From assembly GCF_001645125.1 (NCBI RefSeq), contig NZ_LXKA01000110.1, positions 1 to 64,000 of the forward strand: DNA of 64,000 bases. The letters are read 5' to 3'. Below the pieces are notes generated by a model that had not been told where the DNA came from, ran no database searches, and saw only the letters and a program-made list of their open reading frames with translations. Each line of letters begins with the position of its first letter. Positions within the stretch are counted from its first letter, which is position 1. This document shows positions 9,798 through 19,649 of this stretch, one piece after another. Both the position numbers and the translations under genes were made by a program. Source of the stretch: Paraburkholderia ginsengiterrae (GTDB lineage Bacteria; Pseudomonadota; Gammaproteobacteria; Burkholderiales; Burkholderiaceae).

Positions 9798-10714
9798 TCA
9801 CACTGCCGGAATCGATTCGGGTTTTCGAACGTGGCTGGCTGTCGTCGAACAACGTGCTGCTGGTGGACGACACTTGCACCGCGCTCGTCGATACCGGCTA
9901 TGCGACGCACGCGCCACAAACCGTCGCGCTGGTGCGGCAGGCGCTCGGCGCGCGGCCGCTCGATCTGATCGTCAACACCCATCTGCATTCGGACCACTGC
10001 GGCGGCAATGCATTGCTGCAGGCGACCTGGCCGTGCCGCACAGTCATTCCCGACTCCGAAGCCGACGCCGTACGCGACTGGGACGAGGCACGCCTCACGT
10101 TTCGCGCCACCGGCCAGACCTGCGAGCGTTTCACCTTCACCGGAACGATTGCGCCGGGCGCGCGGCTGCGGCTTGGCGCGCTCGACTGGCAAGTGCTCGG
10201 CGCGCCGGGCCACGATCCTCATTCGCTGATCCTGTACTGCGCGGACGAGCGCATCCTCATTAGCGCGGACGCGTTGTGGGAAAACGGCTTCGGCGTGATT
10301 TTTCCCGAGCTGGAAGGCGAAAGCGGATTTGCGGAGGAACAGGCGGTGCTCGAAACGATTGCGAAGCTCGACGTGCGCCTCGTGATCCCCGGCCATGGCG
10401 CACCCTTCACTCATGTCGAACAGGCGCTTGAACGCGCGTTTTCGCGTGTCGCATGGTTGCGTGCCGATCCCACGCGCAACGCGAGAAATGCGTTGAAGGT
10501 GCTGATCGTGTTCAAGCTGCTCGAGGTCCGCGTAATGGGTTTCGACACCTTATTGCAGATGCTCGACGACGCCGCGGCAATGCGCGCCGCGGCATCCATG
10601 CTCAAACCGCGCGCGGAATGGCACGCGCTGGTGAAAGACATTGTCGGAGAATTGGCCGCGAAGAATGGGCCGCTCGAAGTGGATGGCGAGCGTATCGTCG
10701 CGCGCAAGGCGTAA
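9794..10714 (+). CDS. Metallo-beta-lactamase-fold hydrolase
   Basis: The 306-residue product has the MBL-fold zinc motif THLHSDHCGG (H63, H65, D67, H68). Further metal ligands are the histidine in GAPGHDPHS, the aspartate in LISADALW and the histidine in IPGHGAPF. The C-terminal helical third, about residues 215-300, fits the MBL-associated domain of thioesterase and glyoxalase-II-like hydrolases. The substrate is unknown; the MaoC and HMG-CoA lyase context hints at a thioester. The ATG at 9794 overlaps the MaoC stop. It is the last gene of the operon. Confidence 0.88.
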   Translation: MITLPESIRVFERGWLSSNNVLLVDDTCTALVDTGYATHAPQTVALVRQALGARPLDLIVNTHLHSDHCGGNALLQATWPCRTVIPDSEADAVRDWDEARLTFRATGQTCERFTFTGTIAPGARLRLGALDWQVLGAPGHDPHSLILYCADERILISADALWENGFGVIFPELEGESGFAEEQAVLETIAKLDVRLVIPGHGAPFTHVEQALERAFSRVAWLRADPTRNARNALKVLIVFKLLEVRVMGFDTLLQMLDDAAAMRAAASMLKPRAEWHALVKDIVGELAAKNGPLEVDGERIVARKA

Positions 10715-10766
10715 GGCGCCGCGGAGGCCGGTGTGAGTCACGTTTTCCGTCGCCACAAAAAGAAAA

Positions 10767-10791
10767 CCGCTCGCCCCTTAAAGGCGAGCGG
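10767..10791 (-). terminator. Terminator for the convergent DMT exporter gene
   Basis: The 9-bp stem CCGCTCGCC / GGCGAGCGG (10767-10775 and 10783-10791) is followed on the minus strand by a T-rich run (GTTTTCTTTTTG). The plus side lacks a T tract, so I assign it mainly to the minus-strand gene at 11038. The rest of 10792-11037 shows no gene. Confidence 0.7.
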
Positions 10792-11037
10792 CGGAAATTC
10801 TGTAGGACGTGATCAGCGTCAGGGTGAATGATACGCGCGCCGGTTTTTTGGCCGCATCGGTAATTTCCCTACAGAAGTTTGACGTTTGCTTTCAAAGCCG
10901 CATACAGCTCATGCTACGAAGGCCCGTAGCCGTGCATCTTTCGAATCATTACTCCGCTCATATGAGCAATTCAGGCAGCCCATTGCTCTGGAATCCGTAG
11001 CATTGCCGCCTGCCGTCTCGTCCAAGCACGAGACGTG

Positions 11038-11937
11038 TCAGGTCGATGACAGGCGCTTCTGCGGCACGATTCGCCAGCCGAGATTGACACCGGCCGCCGC
11101 CAACAGAATCAGCACCGCGCCGAGCACCTGAATCCACGCGAGCGTCTGCCCGAACGCCACCCGGTCGACGATGATCGCCACCACCGGATAGATGAACGAA
11201 AGCGCGCCCGTCATCGAAGTAGGCAGCTTCTGGATGGCGCCGTACAGCAGCACGTACATGAGACCGGTGTTGACGACGCCGAGCACCACCAGTTCCAGCC
11301 ACTGCACGCCGCTCGTGGGCAACGCGTCGAAACGCACGAACGGTGCGAGCATCACCACGCCGAGCGACACCTGAATCAGCGCGATCAGATGCGGCGGCGT
11401 GCCCTTGAGCCGCTTCGTAATGATCGACGACACCGCATACATCGCTGCCGCGCCCACGGCATACGCGACGCCGACGAGATATTGCCCCGGCACCGCCAGC
11501 ACCGCCGGCTCGACCTTCACGACGAACACGAGGCCGATGAACGCGACCACGAGCCAGGCCACCGTCGACGCGGTGATGCGCTCGCGAAACACCAGCGCGC
11601 CGAGCCCCACCAGCATGAAAGGCTGCGTGTTGTAGACGGCCGTGGCCATCGAGATCGACGCGCGCGAATACGCCGCGAACAGCAAGACCCAATTGACCAC
11701 GATTGCCGCGCCGCCGAGCAAGGCGAGGCCGAGCATCTTCCACGAGAAGAGCTTGCGCCGGAACAGGCCCAGCACGGCGCATACGAGCGCCAGCGTCGCG
11801 CCGCCGAAAATGCAGCGGAAGAACACGACATTGAACGGGCTTTGCTGCGACGACACCACCAGCCAGCCGATGGTGCCGGACATCAGCATCGCCATGCTCA
11901 TTTCCGCGGCGCCGCGGCGAATTTCATTTGAAGCCAT
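11038..11937 (-). CDS. EamA/DMT-family inner-membrane exporter
   Basis: This 299-residue protein has about ten hydrophobic segments in two EamA repeats, the architecture of RhtA/YdcZ-like exporters of amino acids and metabolites. The second repeat begins near residue 160, and the C-terminus is a short basic tail. The gene is divergent from an Lrp/AsnC regulator 114 bp away, a common pairing in which the regulator senses an amino acid and controls its exporter. I infer an amino acid or related compound as substrate; nothing in the sequence fixes which. Confidence 0.85.
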   Translation of the reverse strand: MASNEIRRGAAEMSMAMLMSGTIGWLVVSSQQSPFNVVFFRCIFGGATLALVCAVLGLFRRKLFSWKMLGLALLGGAAIVVNWVLLFAAYSRASISMATAVYNTQPFMLVGLGALVFRERITASTVAWLVVAFIGLVFVVKVEPAVLAVPGQYLVGVAYAVGAAAMYAVSSIITKRLKGTPPHLIALIQVSLGVVMLAPFVRFDALPTSGVQWLELVVLGVVNTGLMYVLLYGAIQKLPTSMTGALSFIYPVVAIIVDRVAFGQTLAWIQVLGAVLILLAAAGVNLGWRIVPQKRLSST

Positions 11938-12051
11938 GATTCGAACCTCGAATTGATTCCTTCATGACGAGCAGTGTAATTAATCCGCTCGCCCGAATAC
12001 ATGGTTAAACTTAAGCGTTCTTGCCGTTTCACCTAACAATCGAAGGGCATT

Positions 12052-12522
12052 ATGTCCAAACGCCTTCCCCCTTTAGTCCAGGTTCCCCTCGACGAAACCG
12101 ACCGCGCGCTGCTCGCCGCACTTGCGGAAGATGCCCGCCAGCCGGTCAGCGAACTGGCGCGCCGCGTCGGTCTGTCCGCGCCGAGCACGGCGGAGCGCAT
12201 CCGCCGGCTCGAAGCGCAAGGCGTGATCGAGCGCTTCACGGTGCAGATCGATCCGCGCGCGCTCGGCTACACGCTGCAGGCGATCGTGCGCGTCAAGCCG
12301 CTACCCGGTCAGTTACATCTGGTGGAAGAGGTGATCCGGCGGATTCCGGAATTTGTCGAATGCGACAAGGTGACAGGCGACGATTGCTTTGTCTGCCGCC
12401 TGTACCTGCATTCCATTGAACAGCTCGACGAGATTCTGTCGAAAGTCACCGAGCGCGCGGAGACCAGCACCGCCATCATCAAGTCGACGCCGGTCGCGCG
12501 CCGCCTGCCGCCGCTCGCTTGA
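12052..12522 (+). CDS. Lrp/AsnC-family transcriptional regulator
   Basis: The 156-residue protein has an N-terminal winged helix-turn-helix (about residues 14-60, with LDETDRALLAALAEDARQP and the recognition helix in SAPSTAERIRRLEAQGVI). A C-terminal RAM ligand-binding domain follows (about 70-145). A GAAGGG element precedes the ATG. It is divergent from the EamA exporter and probably regulates it through the 114-bp intergenic region at 11938-12051; I could not pick out a clear operator there. Confidence 0.92.
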   Translation: MSKRLPPLVQVPLDETDRALLAALAEDARQPVSELARRVGLSAPSTAERIRRLEAQGVIERFTVQIDPRALGYTLQAIVRVKPLPGQLHLVEEVIRRIPEFVECDKVTGDDCFVCRLYLHSIEQLDEILSKVTERAETSTAIIKSTPVARRLPPLA

Positions 12523-12567
12523 ACGAGGTGCGGCCGCCGCGCTCGGGCCTCGGTAACACCCGGCGGC

Positions 12568-13458
12568 TTACTGCTCGACCGCCTCGAAGAAAGACAGCAT
12601 TTCGGCAACGAGCTCGTCCGATGCTTCTTCGGGTATGTAGTGCCCGCACGAGAGCGGCCGGCCGCTGACGTCGCGCGCCACGTGACGCCATTCCTCCAGC
12701 GCGTCGAAGCACTTCTCGATCACACCCTTGTCGCCCCACAGCACGCGTAGCGGACAACCGATCTTGTGGCCGCGCTCGATGTCGGCGCGGTCGTGCTCCA
12801 GGTCGATGCTCGCCGACGCGCGGTAGTCCTCGCACATCGCGTGTACTGCCCCCGGCTGCGCGAGCGCCGAACGGTACGCAGCGAGCGAGGCGGGATCGAA
12901 CGGCGCGAGACCCGAATGACGGCCGCCCATCACCGCATCGACATACGCGGCCGGGTTCGCGCCGATCAGCGTCTCAGGCAGCGGATCCGGCTGGATCAGG
13001 AAGAACCAGTGGAAGTAGGCCGTCGCGAAGGTGCGGTCGGTGGACTCGTACATCGCCAGCGTCGGCGCGATGTCGAGCAGCATCAAACGTTCGACGGCGT
13101 CGGCATGGTCGAGCGCCATGCGATGCGCCACGCGCGCGCCGCGATCATGCGCGCAGACGAGAAATCGTTCGAAGCCGAAATGGCGCATCACGGCGACCTG
13201 ATCGGCCGCCATCACGCGTTTCGAATACGGCGTGTGCTTGTCGTCGCTCGGCGGTTTGCCCGATGCGCCGTAACCGCGCAGGTCGGTGGCGATGACAGTG
13301 AAGTGTTCGGCCAGCTGCGCGGCGCAGTTTTGCCAGATCAGATGCGACTGGGGGTGGCCGTGCAGCAGCAGGAGAGGCGGCCCTGCCCCACCCTTCACTC
13401 CAAAAATATCGACATCGCCCACAGCGACGCGAAAAGGCGTGAAATTGTCGAAGGCCAT
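12568..13458 (-). CDS. Fluoroacetate/haloacetate dehalogenase-type alpha/beta hydrolase
   Basis: This 296-residue alpha/beta hydrolase has aspartate, not serine, as nucleophile. D105 lies in HDRGARV with carboxylate-binding R106 and R109. The acid D129 and the histidine H273 complete the triad. The halide pocket residues of fluoroacetate dehalogenases (FAc-DEX, RPA1163) are matched by H150-W151 and Y212. The oxyanion segment is HGHPQSHLIW. The ATG at 13458 gives the family length; the frame stays open further upstream without family sequence. It is divergent from the nitronate monooxygenase and convergent with the Lrp gene. Defluorination of fluoroacetate is a strong family-based prediction, not a proof. 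Confidence 0.85.
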   Translation of the reverse strand: MAFDNFTPFRVAVGDVDIFGVKGGAGPPLLLLHGHPQSHLIWQNCAAQLAEHFTVIATDLRGYGASGKPPSDDKHTPYSKRVMAADQVAVMRHFGFERFLVCAHDRGARVAHRMALDHADAVERLMLLDIAPTLAMYESTDRTFATAYFHWFFLIQPDPLPETLIGANPAAYVDAVMGGRHSGLAPFDPASLAAYRSALAQPGAVHAMCEDYRASASIDLEHDRADIERGHKIGCPLRVLWGDKGVIEKCFDALEEWRHVARDVSGRPLSCGHYIPEEASDELVAEMLSFFEAVEQ

Positions 13459-13603
13459 AGCGTCTCTCGTGTCATTTGGAATCCCTGCATTGTAGAAGCG
13501 CAAGGTGTCTAAACCAGGTGGGATAGCCCACGCAAACATAGAACCTGAACACTCCTTCCAACTGTTAAAAACCACCTGCCCGGCGCGAATGCCATACTTC
13601 GCC

Positions 13604-13609
13604 TATAAT
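13604..13609 (+). promoter_or_regulatory. Candidate -10 element for the nitronate monooxygenase gene
   Basis: TATAAT matches the sigma-70 consensus exactly and lies 172 bp before the start codon. No good -35 hexamer is visible at standard spacing. The leader it would produce contains a three-unit 13-bp repeat. Confidence 0.4.
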
Positions 13610-13667
13610 CGAACGACCGTGCTTAAATTTTCGGACGGCTGTGGCAGGAAGAGCAGTGCAAGCCGCA

Positions 13668-13706
13668 TTGCAAACCCGTATTGCAGACCCGCTTTGCAGA
13701 CCATAT
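13668..13706 (+). repeat. Three tandem 13-bp units in the leader of the monooxygenase gene
   Basis: The units TTGCAAACCCGTA, TTGCAGACCCGCT and TTGCAGACCATAT follow one another without gap. The first two differ at three positions; the third diverges at its end. They lie between the candidate promoter and the start codon at 13776. They could be a regulator-binding array or replication slippage. Confidence 0.6.
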
Positions 13707-13775
13707 GCCGCTAAACTCGTTTATCGCCGGTCGCGCATCGACGCACCGGCCCGCTTAAATCAGGAGACTCGCACT

Positions 13776-14735
13776 ATGGCATTGCCCGCCGTCCTGCAAA
13801 AACTCGCGCTGCCCGTCGTCGCCTCGCCGATGTTCATCGTCAGCTATCCCGAGCTGGTGCTGGCCCAATGCAAGGCCGGGATCGTCGGTTCGTTCCCCGC
13901 GCTGAACGCACGCCCCGCCGAATTGTTAGACGAATGGCTCACGCAGATTCAGGCGCAGCTCGCCGAGCACAAGGCGGCCAATCCCGACGCCATCATTGGG
14001 CCGATCGCGGTCAATCAGATCGTTCATCAGTCGAATGTGCGCCTCGAACACGACGTGCGCGTGTGCGTCGAACACAAGGTGCCGATTTTCATCACGAGCC
14101 TGCGGGCGCCGGCGCGCGAAATTGTCGACGCCGTGCATAGCTACGGCGGCATCGTGCTGCATGACGTCATCAATCTGCGCCATGCGCAGAAGGCGCTCGA
14201 AGCGGGCGTCGACGGGTTGATCCTGGTGGCCTCCGGTGCGGGCGGCCATGCGGGCACGACTTCGCCGTTCGCGCTGGTCGGCGAAGTGCGGCGCATGTTC
14301 GACGGCCCGATCGTGCTGTCGGGCTCCATCGCGAACGGCGGCTCGATTCTCGCGGCTCAGGCCATGGGCGCGGACCTGGCCTACATGGGCACGCGCTTCA
14401 TCGCGACCAAGGAAGCGCACGCGGTCGACAGCTACAAGCAGGCCATCGTCAACTCCACGGCCTCCGACATCATCTACACGAACCTGTTCACCGGCGTGCA
14501 CGGCAACTACATCCGCGAAAGCATCCTGAACGCGGGGCTGGACCCGGACGCACTGCCGGAATCGGACAAGACCAAGATGAACTTCGGCAGCGACAAGGCG
14601 AAGGCGTGGAAAGACATCTGGGGCGCGGGCCAGGGCGTCGGCCTGATGGACGACGTGCCGAGCGTGGGCGAGCTGGTGCAGCGTTTGTCGAAGGAATATA
14701 ACGACGCAAAAGCGCGGCTGGGGATTGCGCGCTGA
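13776..14735 (+). CDS. Nitronate monooxygenase (2-nitropropane dioxygenase family)
   Basis: This FMN-dependent TIM-barrel enzyme of 319 residues would oxidise alkyl nitronates to aldehydes/ketones and nitrite, detoxifying propionate-3-nitronate. Family features are the N-terminal PVVASPMFIVSYPELV, the phosphate-binding ASGAGGHAG near residue 150, and the GSIANGGSILAAQAMGAD and MGTRF segments. The ATG at 13776 is preceded by CAGGAGA; the in-frame upstream region is the repeat-bearing leader and is excluded. It converges with icmF, separated by about 115 bp. Confidence 0.9.
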   Translation: MALPAVLQKLALPVVASPMFIVSYPELVLAQCKAGIVGSFPALNARPAELLDEWLTQIQAQLAEHKAANPDAIIGPIAVNQIVHQSNVRLEHDVRVCVEHKVPIFITSLRAPAREIVDAVHSYGGIVLHDVINLRHAQKALEAGVDGLILVASGAGGHAGTTSPFALVGEVRRMFDGPIVLSGSIANGGSILAAQAMGADLAYMGTRFIATKEAHAVDSYKQAIVNSTASDIIYTNLFTGVHGNYIRESILNAGLDPDALPESDKTKMNFGSDKAKAWKDIWGAGQGVGLMDDVPSVGELVQRLSKEYNDAKARLGIAR

Positions 14736-14850
14736 AACTTGCGCCGGGGTGTCGCGTCGGTGCGTCTCGCGTCAGCTGAACCCCCACGAGTGAAGCACTT
14801 TCGCCGCGGCCGTGGTTTCTGACTGCGGCGCGGCGCTTAACGTGCACGGC

Positions 14851-17800
14851 TCACATATTGCGGCGGTACTGCCCGCCCACTTCAAACAACGCGTGCGTGA
14901 TCTGCCCGAGCGAGCAGACACGCACGACGTCCATCAGCGCCGCAAACACGTTGTCATCGTCGATCACCGCGCGCTTCAGGCGTTCGAGCGCCGCCGGCGC
15001 CGCTTCGCGATGCCGCGCCTGAAACGCATGCAGGCGGGTCAGCTGGCTCTGTTTTTCGTCCTCGGTGGAGCGGGCTAGCGCGATCGGCGGCGGCGCTTCA
15101 TGCGGATGCGCGCTCAAAAACGTATTCACGCCGACAATCGGATACGAGCCGTCATGCTTGCGATGCTCGTACAGCATCGATTCGTCCTGAATGCGCCCGC
15201 GCTGATAGCCGGTTTCCATGGCGCCGAGCACGCCGCCGCGCTCGGTCAGCCGGTCGAATTCAGCCAGCACCGCCTCTTCCACCAGATCGGTCAGCTCCTC
15301 GATCACGAAGCTGCCCTGATTCGGGTTCTGATTCTTCGCCAGCCCCCATTCGCGGTTGATGATCAGCTGGATCGCCACCGCGCGGCGCACCGATTCCTCG
15401 GTGGGCGTGGTGATCGCTTCGTCGAAGGCATTCGTGTGGAGCGAATTGCAGTTGTCGTAGATCGCGATGAGCGCCTGCAACGTGGTGCGGATATCGTTGA
15501 AGTCGATCTCCTGCGCGTGGAGGCTGCGCCCCGACGTCTGCACGTGATACTTGAGCTTCTGGCTGCGCTCGTTCGCGCCATAGCGTTCGCGCATGGCGAC
15601 GGCCCAGATGCGCCGCGCGACACGGCCGAGCACCGTGTACTCCGGGTCCATGCCGTTCGAAAAGAAAAACGACAGGTTTGGCGCGAAGTCGTCGATCGAC
15701 ATGCCGCGCGCCAGATAGGCCTCGACGTAGGTGAAACCGTTCGCGAGCGTATAGGCGAGCTGCGAGATCGGATTCGCGCCGGCTTCAGCGATGTGATAGC
15801 CGGAGATGGACACTGAATAGAAATTGCGCACCCCGTGCTCGACGAAATACGCCTGAATGTCGCCCATGACTTTCAGGCTGAACTCGGTCGAGAAAATGCA
15901 CGTGTTCTGCCCCTGATCTTCTTTCAGGATGTCGGCCTGCACCGTGCCGCGCACGTTTTCCAGCGCCGTGCGGCGCGTCGCGGCGAGTTCGTCGTCCGTG
16001 AGCGGGCGGCCTTGCTGCTGCGTCATGCGCGCGATCTGCTGATCGATCGCGACGTTGAAGAACATGGCGAGAATGGTCGGCGCGGGGCCGTTGATCGTCA
16101 TCGAGACCGACGTTTCCGGCGCGCACAGATCAAAGCCGTCGTAGAGCGCCTTCATGTCGTCGAGGGTCGCGACGGACACGCCCGAATTGCCCACCTTGCC
16201 GTAGATATCCGGCCGCTCGTGCGGCTCCTCGCCGTAGAGCGTGACCGAGTCGAAGGCTGTCGACAGACGCTTGGCCGGCATGCCCTCGGAGAGCAATTTG
16301 AAGCGGCGATTGGTGCGTTGCGGATCGCCCTCGCCCGCGAACATTCGCGTCGGGTCTTCGTTTTCGCGGCGGAACGGGAACACGCCGGCGGTAAAGGGAA
16401 AATAGCCGGGCAGATTATCGAGCATCAGCCAGCGCAGTATTTCACCGTGATCGACGAACTTCGGCAGCGAGACTTTGCGGACCTCTGAACCGGAAAGCGT
16501 TGTGACGGTGAGCGCGGTGCGGATTTCGCGGTCGCGGATGCGCACGATGTGTTCGGCGCCTGCGTACGCGGCGACGGTTTGCGGCCAGGCGTCGAGGAGA
16601 TGGCGTTCGCGTTCGCCGAGCAAGGCGGTGCGTTGCTCGATTAGCGTGTCGAGTTGCGGGAGCGCGTGATCGGATGAGCCGGTGGACGTGGTTGAGGATG
16701 CGGACGTGGCTGAAGCTGTGCGCGTGGCAGACCCGGCGGCTGCCGAGCTGGCACCTGAGCTGGCGGAGGCGCCTGCACTCGCGCCCACCCTCGCCTCCGC
16801 CAGCATGCGGCGCGCTTCAATTAGCTGCCAACGCTCGCGTGCCACGCGCGCCTGCGCATCGGCTCGCTCACGGTAAGCGTGGACCGTCTGCGTAATGTCC
16901 GACAGATAGCGCACGCGCGCCGGCGGCACGATGGCGTGGCGGTCACTCGAGCAGCGCAGTGCTTCGGGCGCGGTGAGGCGTCCATGGCCCGCGCGCAGGC
17001 CGTGCTTGCCGAGCGCCGCGGCGACGTGCCGGTACAGTGCGGTCACCCCATCGTCGTTGAAACGGGATGCGATCGTGCCGAACACCGGCATCGTCTCGGG
17101 AGCCTTCCCGAACTCGCCGCGATTGCGCTGCACCTGCTTGGCGACATCGCGCAGCGCGTCCGGCGCGCCCTGGCGGTCGAACTTGTTGATCGCCACGAAG
17201 TCGGCGAAGTCGAGCATGTCGATCTTCTCCAACTGGCTGGCCGCGCCGAACTCCGGCGTCATCACATACAGCGATTCGTCGACGAACGGCACGATCGCCG
17301 CATCGCCCTGACCGATACCGGACGTTTCGACGACGATCAAATCGAAGCCCGCCGCCTTGCACAGCATCAGCGCGTCGGGCAACGCGTCGGAGATTTCACT
17401 CGACGCTTCGCGTGTGGCCATCGAGCGCAGATACACGCGCGGGCCGCCGCCCCAATCGCCGATCGCGTTCATGCGGATGCGGTCACCCAGCAGCGCGCCG
17501 CCGGACTTGCGGCGCGACGGGTCGATGGCGAGCACGGCGATGGCAAGGGTGTCGCCGTAGTCGAGCCGGAAGCGGCGGATCAGTTCGTCGGTGAGCGACG
17601 ATTTGCCGGCGCCGCCGGTGCCTGTAATGCCGAGTATGGGCGTCCGCGCCACTTGCGCGAGGGCTGACAGCTTGTCCCGTCCGGCGGGGTCGATGCCGCC
17701 CGCTTCGAACGCGCTGATGAGTTGCGCGAGCCGGCGGAAGGTGAAGGACGCGGCGTCCGTGGTGCTGGCCGCGCTGTTGCCCACCTCGTTGGCCACCTCA

Positions 17801-18378
17801 TTGGCCGCGTCGTTCGCTGCATCGTGATGCGAATCGAAACGCGGCAGCCGCCGCTCCGCAAATTCCGCGATCCACTCGCCAATCGGACTCGCTCCGGTGG
17901 CCGTGGCCGCGCGCGCGCCCTCGGCGCAGCGCGCGATCATGTCGTCGATCATGCCTTGCAGACCGAGCCGCTGGCCGTCCTGCGGCGAATAGATCCTCTC
18001 GACTCCATAGCGCTCGAGCTCGGCGATTTCCTCCGGGACGATCACCCCGCCACCGCCGCCGAATACCTTGATGCGCTCACCGCCGCGCGCACGCAGCAGA
18101 TCGATCAGGTAGCGGAAATATTCGTTGTGCCCACCCTGGTAGCTCGACACGGCGACGCCGTCGGCGTCTTCCTGCAGCGCGGCGCTGGCGACTTCGGCGA
18201 CGGAACGGTTGTGGCCGAGGTGAATCACCTCGACGCCGCTCGCCTGGAGAATGCGCCGCATGATGTTGATGGACGCATCGTGGCCGTCGAACAAGGCGGC
18301 CGCGGTGACAAAGCGCAGACGCCGGCCCGCGGGCAGCTTGTGGCTGCCGGCGCGCTGCGGCGTGGACAGATCGGTCAT
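14851..18378 (-). CDS. icmF: Fused isobutyryl-CoA mutase with G-protein chaperone
   Basis: The 1175-residue protein joins three modules. The B12-binding domain (about 20-150) has the base-off motif D31-G-H33. The MeaI-type GTPase (about 245-465) has Walker [10 protein letters not shown] near 253-261, the ETSGIGQGD switch and NKFD near 398-401. The mutase barrel spans about 590-1175. IcmF interconverts isobutyryl-CoA and n-butyryl-CoA, and the fused GTPase assists cofactor handling. Two low-complexity linkers stand out: an Asn/Ala-rich stretch near 187-207 and an Ala/Ser/Thr/Gly stretch near 531-570 just before the mutase domain. The ATG at 18378 follows a GGGGGA element. Methylmalonyl-CoA mutase is less likely because that enzyme lacks an internal GTPase. 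Confidence 0.95.
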   Translation of the reverse strand: MTDLSTPQRAGSHKLPAGRRLRFVTAAALFDGHDASINIMRRILQASGVEVIHLGHNRSVAEVASAALQEDADGVAVSSYQGGHNEYFRYLIDLLRARGGERIKVFGGGGGVIVPEEIAELERYGVERIYSPQDGQRLGLQGMIDDMIARCAEGARAATATGASPIGEWIAEFAERRLPRFDSHHDAANDAANEVANEVGNSAASTTDAASFTFRRLAQLISAFEAGGIDPAGRDKLSALAQVARTPILGITGTGGAGKSSLTDELIRRFRLDYGDTLAIAVLAIDPSRRKSGGALLGDRIRMNAIGDWGGGPRVYLRSMATREASSEISDALPDALMLCKAAGFDLIVVETSGIGQGDAAIVPFVDESLYVMTPEFGAASQLEKIDMLDFADFVAINKFDRQGAPDALRDVAKQVQRNRGEFGKAPETMPVFGTIASRFNDDGVTALYRHVAAALGKHGLRAGHGRLTAPEALRCSSDRHAIVPPARVRYLSDITQTVHAYRERADAQARVARERWQLIEARRMLAEARVGASAGASASSGASSAAAGSATRTASATSASSTTSTGSSDHALPQLDTLIEQRTALLGERERHLLDAWPQTVAAYAGAEHIVRIRDREIRTALTVTTLSGSEVRKVSLPKFVDHGEILRWLMLDNLPGYFPFTAGVFPFRRENEDPTRMFAGEGDPQRTNRRFKLLSEGMPAKRLSTAFDSVTLYGEEPHERPDIYGKVGNSGVSVATLDDMKALYDGFDLCAPETSVSMTINGPAPTILAMFFNVAIDQQIARMTQQQGRPLTDDELAATRRTALENVRGTVQADILKEDQGQNTCIFSTEFSLKVMGDIQAYFVEHGVRNFYSVSISGYHIAEAGANPISQLAYTLANGFTYVEAYLARGMSIDDFAPNLSFFFSNGMDPEYTVLGRVARRIWAVAMRERYGANERSQKLKYHVQTSGRSLHAQEIDFNDIRTTLQALIAIYDNCNSLHTNAFDEAITTPTEESVRRAVAIQLIINREWGLAKNQNPNQGSFVIEELTDLVEEAVLAEFDRLTERGGVLGAMETGYQRGRIQDESMLYEHRKHDGSYPIVGVNTFLSAHPHEAPPPIALARSTEDEKQSQLTRLHAFQARHREAAPAALERLKRAVIDDDNVFAALMDVVRVCSLGQITHALFEVGGQYRRNM

Positions 18379-18517
18379 GTCTCCCCCAGATCGTTACGCG
18401 TATGGGTGCTGCCAACCAGTATAGCGAAACGGGTCGCGGCGCCGGGGCGCCCTTGTACCGCCACCCTGCCGCCGCCCTGCCGCGCGCTTCAGCCGACGTC
18501 GGCGCATCCCCGCGCGC

Positions 18518-19456
18518 CTACCGCACCGCCAGCGCCTTGATCTGTTCGAGCGACGGCCACAGCGATTCGTTCGCGAACCGGTCGGCCAGGAAGTCGACAA
18601 ACGAGCGCACCTTGGCCGACAGATGCCGCCGGCTCGCGTAGACCACATGAATGGGCAGCTCGCGCGGCGGCAGGTCATCCACCAGCAGCGGCACGAGGCG
18701 CCCCTGCGCCAGATCCTCGCCGATCACCTCGGTGCCGAGCATCGCGATCCCCGCGCCCTGCAGCACGATGACGCGCAGCGCCTCCAGCTGGTTGACGATC
18801 AGATTGCCCGTCAGACGCACGCGCGGCGAGGCATCGCCGGGCGCAGGCGCGATTTCGAGCGGCGACACCCCGGCGTATTGAAGATAATTGTGACGCGCCA
18901 GATCGGCGACGCTCTTCGGCGTGCCGTGCCGCTTCAGATAGCCCGGCGAGGCGCACAGCACGAGATGCGCGGTCGCGATCTGCCGCGCGATCAGCGAAGA
19001 CGACTTCAAGCCGCTCGGCGACGCCCGGATCGCGACATCGAAGCCCTCGTCGATCAACTCGACCACGCGGTCGCCCAGCGTCATGTCGACCGTGACCTGC
19101 GGATGTTGCGCGGCGTAGTCCGCCACTGCCGCCATCACGTGGCTCAGGCCGAACGCCGAGAGCGACGACACCCGCAGTCGCCCCTGCGGCACCACGCTCG
19201 CGGCGCCAACCACCTGCTCTGCTTCTTCGAGTTCGGACAGCACCTGGCTCAAGCGCTCGTAGTATTCGCGGCCCGCCTCTGTCGGCGCGACCCGCCGCGT
19301 CGTGCGGTTCAGCAGGCGTGCGCCGAGTTGCTGTTCGAGATGCATCACGTGCTTGCTCGCCATGGCCGCCGACATCTCCATCCGTTCAGCCGCGCCGACG
19401 AAGCTCCCCACTTCGACCACGTGGCGGAACACTTTCATGCTGATGAGGGTATCCAT
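18518..19456 (-). CDS. LysR-family transcriptional regulator
   Basis: The 312-residue protein has an N-terminal winged helix-turn-helix (about 3-62, including SFVGAAERMEMSAAMASKHV and LNRTTRRVAPTEAG) and a LysR effector-binding domain (about 90-300). Its N-terminus resembles the CrgA-like LysR subgroup common in Burkholderiales. It lies upstream of icmF on the same strand, 139 bp away, and downstream of the porin terminator. A link to either gene is possible but not shown. Confidence 0.9.
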   Translation of the reverse strand: MDTLISMKVFRHVVEVGSFVGAAERMEMSAAMASKHVMHLEQQLGARLLNRTTRRVAPTEAGREYYERLSQVLSELEEAEQVVGAASVVPQGRLRVSSLSAFGLSHVMAAVADYAAQHPQVTVDMTLGDRVVELIDEGFDVAIRASPSGLKSSSLIARQIATAHLVLCASPGYLKRHGTPKSVADLARHNYLQYAGVSPLEIAPAPGDASPRVRLTGNLIVNQLEALRVIVLQGAGIAMLGTEVIGEDLAQGRLVPLLVDDLPPRELPIHVVYASRRHLSAKVRSFVDFLADRFANESLWPSLEQIKALAVR

Positions 19457-19552
19457 CCCAATCGCTCGCCTCAGGAATCAATCGGCGTAATTTTGCCCGC
19501 TTTATCAAAGACGGGTAAGCAAAAGAGCCTGTTGCGGCGGCCCAGAAGCGGC

Positions 19553-19582
19553 AAAGCCCGCCTTCCGGAGAAGGCGGGCTTT
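19553..19582 (-). terminator. Rho-independent terminator after the porin gene
   Basis: The 12-bp stem AAAGCCCGCCTT / AAGGCGGGCTTT (19553-19564 and 19571-19582) has a 6-nt loop and the U-rich 3-prime arm expected of a terminator. It lies about 70 bp past the porin stop codon on the minus strand. Confidence 0.8.
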
Positions 19583-19649
19583 GTCGTGTTGCGGTTCGGC
19601 AGCGAGGCGGCGGCCTGCAGGCAGGCGCCGCCCGGCCACGCGCGGATGC

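Noticed and set aside
18394-18678. Possible small genes between icmF and the LysR gene
   Set aside because: The frames are antisense or overlapping readings without binding sites; the interval is only 139 bp.
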